Below are positions 1 to 9,709 of a stretch of 64,000 nucleotides of DNA, in pieces; positions within the stretch are counted from its first letter, which is position 1, and each line of letters begins with the position of its first letter. The notes beneath the pieces are model-generated. The model did not search any database. It saw only the letters and a program-made list of their open reading frames with translations, and had not been told where the DNA came from. The stretch is from Rhynchopus euleeides (Eukaryota > Euglenozoa > Diplonemea > Diplonemida > Diplonemidae). The stretch lies in assembly GCA_963210315.1 (NCBI GenBank), contig OY723245.1:620001-684000 (forward strand), read 5' to 3'. The position numbers and the translations under genes are program-made.

Positions 1-171
1 GGAGCACACCGAGCACCGCACGTTTGGCTGAACGACACTTTCCGCACGAAGATCGCGCAAGTAATAATCAGTTGGTGTCGTTTTTCAACGTATTCTGGCC
101 GTACTCTTGCAGCACTATTTGAGAGTATGATAACCGAACTCTGCTTGATCCTTTGCCACACATGCATGTTC
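1..171. other. Region downstream of the first coiled-coil gene
   Basis: Window edge; nothing recognisable. Confidence 0.4.
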
Positions 172-1867
172 CTAGGGCTGCATACCATGGCCCGCTAGTG
201 CACGGTACACTGCTGGGGGTGGTGCTGGGGGGAGTGGCGACTCCAGCGGAAGCGTCCCGCTGCTCGGCGGGGGTGCCTGCACGCCACCCGCACCGCAGGC
301 AGGGACCTGCAGGGTGGCTGCGGGCGGCGGGTTGGGATGAACGGGGAGAGGCAGGGGCTCGGGCAGCAGGGCTGCCGCTGCAGGGGCTTCCACATGCGGC
401 TGCGGGGCCCAGTGCTGCATGTTGCGCTGTGCCGTCTCGAGCGCCTCTGTGCGCAGCCTCTGGATGGAGTCGTGGGGCTGATGCACAGGGGGGCTGCTGT
501 CGTGTGTCAGGAACTCCTTCGGGACGTTCAAATCCAGGATTCGCGCAAGCGCAGTCAGGTCAACCTGTGGTGATACAAGGAAGGGGTGGCTTCACTTCAG
601 TTCCTCTCTTTGTCTACTATTCACATCGATGCAGACCACGCTTGCATACGCAAGACAACCATTACCGTGTGATGCATGACCTTTCCGCACGAGCTTTTAT
701 ACACACACAAGAAAACAACGACACGAACCCCCAGCAGGTCAACAATATACGCGTCCAACACACCTGCTTGCTCAGCTCGGCATCGCCTGGCGGGCAGGGC
801 GAGGGGGCATCGCGGGCCTGTTGCTGGGGCTGGCCCTGCAGCAGCTCCGCCTCGCGGCACGACAGGGCCGTGCTCAGCTGGTGGAGTGCCTCGCGCTGCG
901 CGCTGCCCTGGTGCACGAGACGCGGCACCATCGCCAGCGCATCGCCTGTGCGTGCACGCTGCTCCTGAATCGACCCACTCTGTTCCTGGATGGCAGCAGT
1001 CTGCTTCGCAATCAGCGAGTCCTTCCGCTTCAGAGCAGCAACAAGCGCCTCCCAGTCCTCACGTGTCGGGGGCACCCACCCGTGGCTGTGCTCCACACAC
1101 TCCTCATGCACAACACCATGCGGCACCCCTGCATCCACAGGCGTCGCGTCGGCAACACGCGATGCCGGCACCGCCGGCAGCGCAAGATGCAGGTCAACCA
1201 GCGGGGGTGGCCTGGGGCTCATCCGCTCCTGCGACGGCGCCACCCCGCGCTGCCTGATGGGCGACGTGTAGGGGCTGTGCACCCGCCCGCCCCCCGCACC
1301 GCCTGGATGGGCGGGGTGGTGCAGCACCACGCTGGTGGAGGGCAGCGACACCGCCACAGGCTGCGGGAGAGACTCCGCCCCTTCGTACTTCAGCTTCAGC
1401 AGCTTCAGGAGCTCCGACTCGTGCCCCCGGTAGGCACCCATCATCGCGCCGATGCACCCCACCTTCGTCGGGTCGTACCGACGGTAGAGCGCTTCGATCG
1501 CAATGCGGTGTTTGCTGCCGTCGTTGAGAGGCACGAGCTCTCTGTCTGTGAAGTATCGACTGCTGTAGCGATTCTCCAGCGATATCAGCAGCGCCTCCAA
1601 CCCACGCGGGTGCCAGTCACGCATGAGGCGTGGCACGCCCGGCAGCTTCGGCGGGCAGTAGGCGCGGTAGAATGCATCCAGCGCAGACCACACTTCGAAG
1701 AAGCGCCACGCGCCATACTTCTCCTCCAGCTTGCGGTACATCAGCTCCTCGCGGCCCCTGTGGGCCATCAGGACTGAAGGGATCATCTGCAGTTTGTCGG
1801 GTGCATACAGCAGGTAGAACACCTGCAGCCGGTCTGAAGGTGTCGCAGCGTCATGTAGATGCGCCAT
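172..1867 (-). CDS. Coiled-coil protein with three Y-x-P-x-K / K-Y repeats, two exons
   Basis: Exon 1 is 1867-764 and exon 2 is 564-172, with a phase-0 intron 763-565 (GTGTGT donor, CACCACAG acceptor); about 498 aa in all. The start is an ATG at 1867. Residues about 15-51, 64-105 and 124-163 are three copies of a repeat with a Tyr pair, a Pro-x-Lys step, a Gly/Glu/Leu helix and a closing Lys/Arg-Tyr (first copy: FYLLYAPDK ... EEKYG). Similar repeats occur in many protist proteins of unknown function, some of them flagellar; that is family knowledge, not shown here. A Gln-rich coiled coil lies around residues 275-310, and the tail is Pro/Ala-rich and probably disordered. Without splicing the first exon would read into an unlikely tail, which supports the intron. 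Function unknown. Confidence 0.72.
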
Positions 1868-2860
1868 AGCGACACGTGCCCCAGGCAGAGGTCGCAGAGG
1901 GGAGATGCAGTTAAAGACTAGAGGGTGATCCCACGATGTGTGCTACGGGGGGCCTCTCATGTGTACGGCCTGTTGAGGGTTGGTGCAGGTAGGTCTGGGG
2001 GTCTGTCCGCGTATCCAAGCAAGGCTCCGTGTGGGGGTGGGTGGGTGGGTGGGTGGGGAGGAGGTCATGTTCGGCTCACCTCAGCTCTGCACTTGCTGCA
2101 GTCCGAGGTCTCGGATTCGAGATTGGAGGGGTCACGATGGCGTATACAACGATTCAAGATGCAGGGAACTGTGGTTCCCCGCAGCAGGGCGTGCCAAGGG
2201 GAGGCACCGCTGCCACATAGGCAAATGTCGCGTGCGGTGAAGCGGAGGGGAGGCGGTAACAGGCGAGGCGACACATGTGGAAAACACCGCAAGAACAATG
2301 GAAGTACACCCGCACTGGGCAGCAGCTGCCCTGTGCTCGGTGCCCGCCAGTGCACACACCACACTTTTTCCGTGGTCTCACTTGCCTTGTTGTGGGAAGG
2401 TGGAAGATATAAAAAAGAATCAAATAGGCGTCGGGCGTGTGCGGTGCGACACACACCTGCATCCCATAGCTGACAGCAGGGGAGGCCAAGACAAGGGAAG
2501 AGGGCAGTGCCTCCATAATAAACGAGGCCCTCAACTGCACGAGGCAGCGAGAGGAAGAAACAAACGGCAAAAGACAAAGGAGGCAATACCAATGGGCATT
2601 GCCACCTGTGTTGTGTCCGGGCGGCAATGCCGTAGCGCGTCTATGTGGAAGGGGGTAGCAACAGGACACAACAGGGTGGTGGTGGTGTTCATATAACTTC
2701 GGATAAGGTGGATGCGGGTGTGCAGAACACACGCCACATCACACTGGCCCCACACGAATGCAGGTGGCCCGCATGGGCGGTTCGGATGTTCCGTTTCAGA
2801 CGATTGGGTGTGCTATATGCCCCGACACCATCACACACTTCAAGGTTCAAACTTCAAACT
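1868..2860. other. Spacer between the coiled-coil gene and the astacin gene
   Basis: About 1 kb with no convincing gene. It has a GGGT/GGTG-rich stretch near 2035-2060. Open frames on both strands have low-complexity composition and no recognisable domain. It should hold the 5' region of the gene ending at 172 and the 3' region of the astacin gene. Confidence 0.5.
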
Positions 2861-4114
2861 TCACGGCCTGCGCCCACCACGGCCACCACGACCGCCACGA
2901 CCACCACGGCCGCCGCGCCCACCACGCCCGGTGGTGGGTGGAGTCGGGGGCGTCACAGGGGCAGGCGGGGTCGGAGGGGTCGGCGGGCGCGGGGCAGGCA
3001 CCGGGGCAGGTGGAGTCGGAGGTGTGGGCGGCACCACACCACCACCACCACCACCACCGCCAGTGCCAGCCACACGCACACGGACAGTGCACGTCGACGC
3101 AGGGCCGTCGCTCCCCGTGAAGGTGGCGCTCAGGGTGTAGGTCTGCCCCGCCATTGCCGCCGTCGGGGTGAAGCGCACCTGTGCGAACCCCGTGTCGCGC
3201 AGCGTGGACCCCGAAGACCTCGCAAACTGCGCATTCGGCGCAGTCGTGCCCGCGTACGTCACCCGCATCGTGCGCGACGCGTCGTACAGCGCGTTGAAGT
3301 CGACGCTGAAGGTCTCGGACGGCTGCACCGTCTGTGTTGCAGACGCACCCACAGACGCCAGGCAACGCGGGCGCGCGAAGTTTGGGGAACACCCGTTGTA
3401 CATGAAGGTGATTGCGGCCACGTCCCCAGCACTCAGCCCGTTGCGCTGTCCGATCGGCTGCGGGGAGACGATGGTCGGCTGCCGCCCGATGCGGAACCCG
3501 TTCGGCCCGTAGTGCATGATGGACCCGTAGTCGTATGCACCCAGGTCGCGTGCACTCGCCCCGTTCTGCCGGAAGTTCCCCTCCAGCCCGCGCTGCACCT
3601 GCGACAGGTCCACAGTCACAAAGTTGTTCCGGTCCTTGCGCGACTGTTCATGGGAAAGACCAAGGCTGTGCCCAATCTCATGTATGGCGGCACCTGTCCC
3701 GCACCCGCCCGCCAGCGAGATCTGGTTCACCCCGGCGCCACGCCGCCCGACAGGCGAGCTGCACCCGCTCCCCTGCGCAAACCGGATGTAGGGCCGCCCG
3801 CAGCTCGCGTCCGACGCACAGCGCCGGAACCGGAAGCACGTCTTCGACTCCCAGTCCGCCACGGCGCCTGCGATGCGGCTATCCGTCTGGCTGATCGGCG
3901 CTGCAATCACGTAGTTCACCACCTGCCCGACGGGGAACAGCTGTGCAGCACTCGTCAGCGGGGTCGCCCCGAGTGCCTGCCCGCCACGCCCACTCGCACG
4001 CGGCACCTGCACATCCCCGTCCACAATGTCGTACTCGTAGTCCCAGGCGGGGCGCGTCCCTGCAACACCCCACGCTGCGCACACCGCGAGCACCGTTGCA
4101 GCCCGTGACATCAT
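2861..4114 (-). CDS. Secreted astacin-family (M12A) zinc metalloprotease
   Basis: A 417-aa protein with a hydrophobic signal peptide (residues 1-20). The zinc site HEIGHSLGLSHEQSRKDR is at about 145-162 (three His ligands, catalytic Glu) and the Met-turn SIMHY at about 198-202; together these are diagnostic of astacins. A VDGDV stretch near residue 32 resembles the aspartate-switch FxGD of astacin propeptides, so the enzyme is probably a secreted zymogen. After the catalytic domain (to about 245) comes an Ig-like beta-rich segment (about 255-345), then a Gly run, a PTPP-rich linker and a (RGG)n tail, which may be a wall or matrix anchor (inference). The frame extends three codons further to a GTG; the tandem ATG ATG at 4114 gives a better signal peptide and is the chosen start. 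No intron is seen. Confidence 0.9.
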   Translation of the reverse strand: MMSRAATVLAVCAAWGVAGTRPAWDYEYDIVDGDVQVPRASGRGGQALGATPLTSAAQLFPVGQVVNYVIAAPISQTDSRIAGAVADWESKTCFRFRRCASDASCGRPYIRFAQGSGCSSPVGRRGAGVNQISLAGGCGTGAAIHEIGHSLGLSHEQSRKDRNNFVTVDLSQVQRGLEGNFRQNGASARDLGAYDYGSIMHYGPNGFRIGRQPTIVSPQPIGQRNGLSAGDVAAITFMYNGCSPNFARPRCLASVGASATQTVQPSETFSVDFNALYDASRTMRVTYAGTTAPNAQFARSSGSTLRDTGFAQVRFTPTAAMAGQTYTLSATFTGSDGPASTCTVRVRVAGTGGGGGGGGVVPPTPPTPPAPVPAPRPPTPPTPPAPVTPPTPPTTGRGGRGGRGGRGGRGGRGGRRP

Positions 4115-4892
4115 GGCGCACACCTTGCCTTGCTTTCAAGGTCGGCACGAATGCGGGGGTCAACAAAAATAGAGAAAAAGAGGTAACAACGTGTACAGCT
4201 GACACCTGTGGGTATGTGGGGTGTGGCCTGGAGAGGGGGCGGGGCCTTGGGTGGTTTCGCATTCCAAGTTGCGTATGGATCTGTCAGTGCACAGACAAAG
4301 AAGGGGGGGCGTGGGTTCCAGACCAAACCTGCGACATGGCGAGGATGTTGCCCTTCAGGCAGCCAACACTGCACGAATGGCACGGGCATCAGTGCACGCT
4401 GGGGCAGAGCCAGGTACCAGAGAGGCCGTAACAGCAATAAACCAGCCGCCGCACCGAAGAAGAGCGGCGGATCCCGAGCCAGGTCCCAGAAGAAGCAAAG
4501 AGGGACATCACCAGAGAAGGGCGCAGCAGAGATTGTGGGCTGCGCAAAAAGGAAGAAGGGCAACACGGCAAACATGGGCACCGCATATCAAAAGAAAGGG
4601 GATGGTTCTGTCGCGGCGTATTACAGGCACATCCACAACACACACACATGCAGAGGGGCAAGACGGGCGGTGCGGTGCGGTGCAGGCGGTAGGGAATGTG
4701 TAAGTAGGTTTTCACGAGCTAGAGGGCGAAGAAAGAAAGGGGCATTCCCGTCGCATCACAACCGCACGCCTTGTTGCAAGCCTGGCGACAAACAAGAAAA
4801 GAACACACTTTGTGTGGGCATGGTATGGGGTTCATTGCTCCCATGAGGACATGACACATCGTGCCTGGCGTGAGAGGGCAAAAGACTCACCC
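4115..4892. other. Spacer between astacin and GST genes
   Basis: About 780 bases with no recognisable gene. Open frames are Gly/Arg/Lys-rich and lack domain signatures. No RNA gene seen. Confidence 0.5.
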
Positions 4893-5525
4893 TCACGCCT
4901 TGTAGATGGCCTGGATGCCGGTGGCATCTGCGTACTTCGCCTTCACCTTGTCGAGGTTGGCAACCAGGTCGCGGTGGGCCTGGATGTTCTTGAAGGCATC
5001 GAGGCAGTCCTTCGGCACCCCGTCCAGCCACCCCGAACGCAGCGGCTGCAGCTGTGTGAAGATCACAACGTCCGCAACCGTGAGGGCGTCGCCCACGGCG
5101 TACTTCTTCCCCTCCAGCCGCTTGTCGAGGTACGCGACCCACTTGTGCACGTCACCACCCTCCGCAACAGCTGCTGCCCGCACCCTCTGCTTCTCCGCCT
5201 CGTCCTTGATCGAGAAGGACTTGCTGAGGGGGGCGAACGCATCCTGCACGTAGCCCATCAGCTCGTCCACCTCCAGCGCCGCCAGCTGGTCCGCCGGGTA
5301 CAGCCCCGCTAGCTTCCCCAGGTAGCGCAGCTGTGCGAGGCTCTGCCCGTACTGCTTCCCGTCCACGTACAGCAGCGGCAGCTGCGCTGGGGCCACAGAC
5401 GCCTTCAGCGCACCCCAGTCGACGGTGGCATCCTCAAACTCCAGCCCCCCCAGCGTGGCCGTCAGGCGCAGCTGCTCGCCCCTCCCGGGCAGCGAGAAGT
5501 ACACGATCTTCAGCGTGGGTGCCAT
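4893..5525 (-). CDS. Cytosolic glutathione S-transferase, sigma-like
   Basis: A 210-aa protein of the usual GST length. The N-terminal thioredoxin fold holds YFSLPGRGEQLRL at about 9-21, where the first Tyr is the expected glutathione-activating residue of sigma/alpha/mu/pi classes. QLPLLYVDGKQYGQS at about 48-62 carries the cis-Pro and the Gln-Ser pair that binds the glutathione gamma-glutamyl group. The C-terminal all-helical domain has the N-capping box region GDALTVADVVIF at about 145-156. Expected role: conjugation of glutathione to electrophiles, or prostaglandin-type isomerisation, in the cytosol. The frame is open further upstream, but the ATG at 5525 starts exactly at the GST fold and follows a CACAG that could be a splice or trans-splice acceptor. 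No intron is needed. Confidence 0.93.
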   Translation of the reverse strand: MAPTLKIVYFSLPGRGEQLRLTATLGGLEFEDATVDWGALKASVAPAQLPLLYVDGKQYGQSLAQLRYLGKLAGLYPADQLAALEVDELMGYVQDAFAPLSKSFSIKDEAEKQRVRAAAVAEGGDVHKWVAYLDKRLEGKKYAVGDALTVADVVIFTQLQPLRSGWLDGVPKDCLDAFKNIQAHRDLVANLDKVKAKYADATGIQAIYKA

Positions 5526-5789
5526 GTTTGCTGTGGTGGTCGGGGGCTGTTGAGCGCGTGTGGCTAGTTGCTGCCGTGAGCGTGATGTGTGTTCGTAAGC
5601 CAATGATACATGCCCGCATACCCAAGTGCAAAGAGCGATTGGGAAGGCTTTGTAGAACCTAGATGAACGGGGGCTGGGAGTTGGGGCGCGCTTCCTCCCT
5701 CCATTGTCCTCCATGCCATGCGGGAGGGGACAGACCCCCTGAACATCAACACACCCCATCAGGCGGGCATAGCGGCAGCTACCCTGCGC

Positions 5790-7451
5790 CTAATGGCTCA
5801 GCAGAGCAGGATTGCTCTTGGTGAGTGCAAGGTACTCGGGGGATGAGAAGAACGCATCGAACAGGGCAGGGGTTGGGGCACCGCCACCACCACCACCACC
5901 ACCCCCACCGGCACCCCCCTCTCTCTGCTCGGCGGACCCGACAGAGTCGCCCATGCCGGTTGCCTGCGGGGAGGGCGAGCCCCACTCCTTCGCCTTGTCA
6001 TCCTTCCACATACCAAGCCTTGCCTGGAACGCCTCCTGCCTCTGCGCCCACAGATCCCTGCCGTGCGGCACCCCACCACCACCCGCAGGGCCACCATCCC
6101 CCCCCACACCACCGTCACCCCCTGCATCGCTCCACTCCGCGACCTGGGCGAAGCCACGACCCACGAGGAGGCTCTGGAGGGAGGTGCCGGCAACCCACAC
6201 CTCAGCCAGTGGGGTGCCATCCGGGTCGGTGCCCAACACGTGTGCGGAGGCAGCAGGGTCCCCAGCGCACACCCGCTGCAGCAGGGCAAACGCCTGGGCC
6301 CCGCCGGAGGTGCCGCTGTCGGCATCGGGGATGGTGATGTTTGCGAGGCGCACCTTCGCAGGGCGGGAGACCCGGCGGGGCGCAGTGCCGTGCAGGCTCA
6401 GCGAGAGCAGGGGGCCTGGCAGCACGCCCGACACGGTGCCCTCATGCCAGCCGCGCGGGAGGACCAGGCTGTGCGCTTCGCTGAGGCTGCTGACGAGGGC
6501 CCTCTTCCTCTCTGCGAAGCTGCTGTTCAGCGCCTGCATCATGCTGGCCTGCTGCGCCGCTATGGCACGCCCCATCGCAGACGGGTGCAGCGCTGTCGGG
6601 AGCGACCCGTCGATTCGGGTGCCCGGCGCATCCCCCTCCCCCGCCGCCGCCTTCGGCTCCCCATCGGCTGTGGCGAGGAGGGTGCGCTGCGCCGTCCTCT
6701 GCCTGGCGGACATCCGCCCCTTCGTCGCCTTGCTGCGGATCCCCATGCTGGCCAGGGCTTTGAGCTGATCCCGCACCTCCCCGAAGGGGTCAGCTGCATC
6801 ACGCATCACAGGGCTGTGCTGCTTCAGGGCTTCCAGACGGGCACGCTGCCCCCCCACAATGCGTCTCCCTGCGAGACGAGCGGGGTTGCGCTGCACCGCC
6901 TTGGTCTCAGTCTTCTCCAGCAGCTGGTTGACAATGTTGTTGTTGTAGGCGACGAGGGATAGCGGGACAGACTCGTCATGCCCGCCCCCGCGCAGCTTGA
7001 GGTACTGCCCGCTCTCCGCCATAAAGCTCTTCCGGCAGTGGCGCCAGAAGGTCACGGGGGGCACCTTCGTGAGGCGGGAGAGGGCATACGCCTCCTTAGG
7101 CCTGCCCTCCGACCCGGAGAAGAGCGTGGTCCCTCGCTTCCATAGGCAGACGACTGCGGTGGAGGCTGTGTCGTTGACAGACACGACGGTGCCCCAGCCG
7201 ATCCCGGTGCCGGCAGGTGTGGCGATCCCCTGCGGGCTGGTCTGTTCGTCGCGTTCTTCGGCGAGCTCGTCGACCCCGACGTAGCGGAGGAGCGACTGCC
7301 TTGCGGCATCCTCGGATGTCACGTCCAGCTTCAGCTCGCCCCAACCCTTCTGCTGCCCTGCGGGGGACTCGACTGCGGGCGTCGGGCAGATGCTGACCAT
7401 GTCACCCCGTGCGATGACATCCTTCGCCCCAAACAGCGTCGTCTTCCCCAT
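5790..7451 (-). CDS. Protein with a divergent staphylococcal-nuclease-like (SNase/TNase) domain
   Basis: A 553-aa single-exon protein from an ATG at 7451. Residues about 338-440 resemble an SNase OB fold: a V-x-G-V-L-P-G strand, VRLANITIPD, a helix with AFALLQRV, then GTPLAEVWV and SLQSLLVGRGFAQV, matching the order of beta-strands and the C-terminal helix of TNase domains. The catalytic Arg/Glu pattern of active nucleases is not clearly kept, so it may be a binding domain as in Tudor-SN repeats (inference). The N-terminal 330 residues contain basic, Arg/Ala-rich helices and no domain I recognise. A Gly-rich and Ser-rich linker (about 444-530) precedes a short helical tail. It lies close to the GST gene in the same direction. 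Confidence 0.75.
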   Translation of the reverse strand: MGKTTLFGAKDVIARGDMVSICPTPAVESPAGQQKGWGELKLDVTSEDAARQSLLRYVGVDELAEERDEQTSPQGIATPAGTGIGWGTVVSVNDTASTAVVCLWKRGTTLFSGSEGRPKEAYALSRLTKVPPVTFWRHCRKSFMAESGQYLKLRGGGHDESVPLSLVAYNNNIVNQLLEKTETKAVQRNPARLAGRRIVGGQRARLEALKQHSPVMRDAADPFGEVRDQLKALASMGIRSKATKGRMSARQRTAQRTLLATADGEPKAAAGEGDAPGTRIDGSLPTALHPSAMGRAIAAQQASMMQALNSSFAERKRALVSSLSEAHSLVLPRGWHEGTVSGVLPGPLLSLSLHGTAPRRVSRPAKVRLANITIPDADSGTSGGAQAFALLQRVCAGDPAASAHVLGTDPDGTPLAEVWVAGTSLQSLLVGRGFAQVAEWSDAGGDGGVGGDGGPAGGGGVPHGRDLWAQRQEAFQARLGMWKDDKAKEWGSPSPQATGMGDSVGSAEQREGGAGGGGGGGGGGAPTPALFDAFFSSPEYLALTKSNPALLSH

Positions 7452-8033
7452 CGCAGCGACTGCGGCACGGAAGAAGCCTCAGGGTGGAGGGGGGGGGGGG
7501 AGCGGCGAGGGATTAGGAGAAAATGCTTTGAACCCCCTTCTCGGAAGCCTCCAGACAGCGGTGCACAGCAGGTCTGCTCGCCCCCACCCCAGAGGTGTCG
7601 TTGTAGAAAGACGCACCTTGGATGGTTGTGGCGCACGCTCTTTTGGGGTGGGTTGCCTTTTCCGGGCGATGCGGGCTCTGCGAAACAGAAAACGCACCCT
7701 CTGGGCTGGACGAGGAGGGGGCGGGGGCGGGTCTGCAGTCACAGGGGATCACATAAGAGAAAGTGCAGGGTGTGCTGTGTAAATATGTGCCCTTTTGCCT
7801 GGAGAGGAGGTGTGTATGGGTGATGGTAGTAGATGTTGCTGTGCTGATCGGCAGTGGAGAGTGGAAAGATGTGAGGAATTCAGGGCAGGGTGTGATGAGG
7901 TGTGTCCTCCCCCCCCCCCTCCCCCCGCTGCAACCAAACAGCAAATCTGCAGACGTGGTTGCAATGCCATTGCGCCGCACAGTGCCGGACAAAACGTGGA
8001 AAATTAAAACGAGGGAAAGGGGGGGGGGGGGGG
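7452..8033. other. Spacer upstream of the SNase-like gene, ending in a G15 run
   Basis: Nearly 600 bases with no recognisable gene. It has G and C homopolymers (7490-7502, 7911-7925) and ends in the G run 8019-8033 into which the next mobile element is inserted. Confidence 0.55.
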
Positions 8034-9354
8034 TAGGCCCCCGGATGTACGGGAAAATTTTGTAATAAAAATTTTTCCAACCCCAAACACGGGCTATTGG
8101 CACCTGGAATGGGTGTACCCGCCTCAAAAATATGTCTGGGGACCCAATGAAACCGGTTTTTCACACTTAGTTGCCCTTTCTCGGTCCGAATTTTTGAATA
8201 TTCGGTGAAAAAAGGGGGTTTTGCCCATTTTGGGCAAAACCCCGATTTTCATGAAAAAATGTCAAAATCGGGGCAACTAGACCCCATTTTGGGTGGTTTT
8301 CGGGTGAAAAACGTACCCTAGACATCCCTGGGGCACATTGTATACCATCCAGGGCCTCTAGGACCAGTAGAAGCACGTGAAAATGCGTTTTTTTACCCAA
8401 AAAAAGGACCCTGCAACCACCCTGCACACACCCTGCAACCATGTTGGAGGCACCCTACAACCCTATCACCACCCAGAAACCACTGGGTCTGCCCTAAAAG
8501 GGGTGTACGGGCCTGTTGGAACAGGTTTTCTACACCGAATTGCCCATTTTCGGTCCGATATTTCGAAAAAACTGTGAAGAACGGGGGATTCGCCCGTGTG
8601 GGGTAAAAGTCCCAATTTTCATGAAAAAAAGTCAAAATTAGGGCAACTAGACCCCATTTTGGGTGTTTTTCGGGTGCAAAACGTACCCTAGACATCCCTG
8701 GGGTACATTGTATACCATCCAGGGCCTCAAGGACCAGTAGAAGCACGTGAAAATGCGTTTTTTTACCCAAAAAAAGGACCCTGCAACGATGTTGTAGGAC
8801 CCTGCACACACCCTGCAACCGTGTTGTAGGCACCCTGCAACCCTATAACCACCCAGAAACCACTGGGTAAGCCCTAAAAGGGGTGTACGGGCCTGTTGGA
8901 ACAGGTTTTCGACACCGAATTGCCTAAATTCGGTCCAATTTTTTGAAAAAACTGTGAAAAATGGGGGATTCGCCCGTGTGGGGTAAAAGTCCCAATTTTA
9001 GGGGGAAAAGTCAAAATTAGGGCAACTAGACCCCATTTTGGGTGGTTTTCGGGTGCAAAACGTACCCTAGGCATCCCTGGGGTACATTGTATACCATCCA
9101 GGGACTCTAGGACCAGTAGAAGTGCGTTACAATGCCCATTTTGCCCCAAAATGGCCCTGCAACCACCCTGCACAGGATTCACCCCAGAAAAGCGAAAAAA
9201 TGGCCAAAAATGAGGGTTGGTGGGCCCAAAAGTGGGTAAAAACCTCCGGAAATTCATATCTGGGGTGGGTCTGGGGGCGGTTTTGCACTGTTGACCTCCA
9301 GACCGGAATATTCCAAAAAAATTACAGTTTTTCTCAAGGACATCCGGGGGCCTA
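8034..9354. mobile_element. Poly-G-inserted element with TAGGCCCCCGGATGT ends
   Basis: The left end TAGGCCCCCGGATGT (8034-8048) and the right end ACATCCGGGGGCCTA (9340-9354) are a perfect 15-bp inverted repeat. The element interrupts a G homopolymer: 15 G on the left (8019-8033) and 15 G on the right (9355-9369). The interior is three diverged tandem copies of a 300-390 bp unit starting near 8107, 8500 and 8881. Each unit contains an identical-looking block with GGGCAACTAGACCCC, CGTACCCTAGACATCC and a pyrimidine/ACCCTGCA-rich 3' part. No coding frame is supported. Grouped with 37745-39958 and 55310-56460 by its TAGG ends and insertion site. Confidence 0.75.
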
Positions 9355-9709
9355 GGGGGGGGGGGGGGGCAGTGATGTGCTACACGGCGCTGAAGTAAAT
9401 TACATTACAAGTGGTTTTACATGTAAAATTACAAGTGAAAAATGGTTACAAGTGCCACTTGTAAAATTACAAGTGCCACTTGTAACTTTTACAAGTGGTA
9501 CTTGTAATTTTACATGTAAATGACATGTGCCACTTGTCATCTCCGCGGTTTCCTTCATACTCTACACTGTGAGGGAAGGTTTTTTGGCAAGCGGAGTGGC
9601 AAGGAGGGGGGAGAAATGACCAGCAAACGGTGGGAGTGCAATGCAACAGCTGTCGAGATCGGATCGAGTGGACTGATTGTATTTTGTGCCGACGACGAGT
9701 CTCATTTTT

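Noticed and set aside
2645-4108. Long open frame on the plus strand across the astacin gene
   Set aside because: It is the complement of the protease; composition is Arg/His/Thr-rich and no domain is seen.
8034-9354. Tandem units considered as a CRISPR array
   Set aside because: Units are 300-390 bases and diverged, with no short repeat-spacer alternation, and the DNA is eukaryotic.
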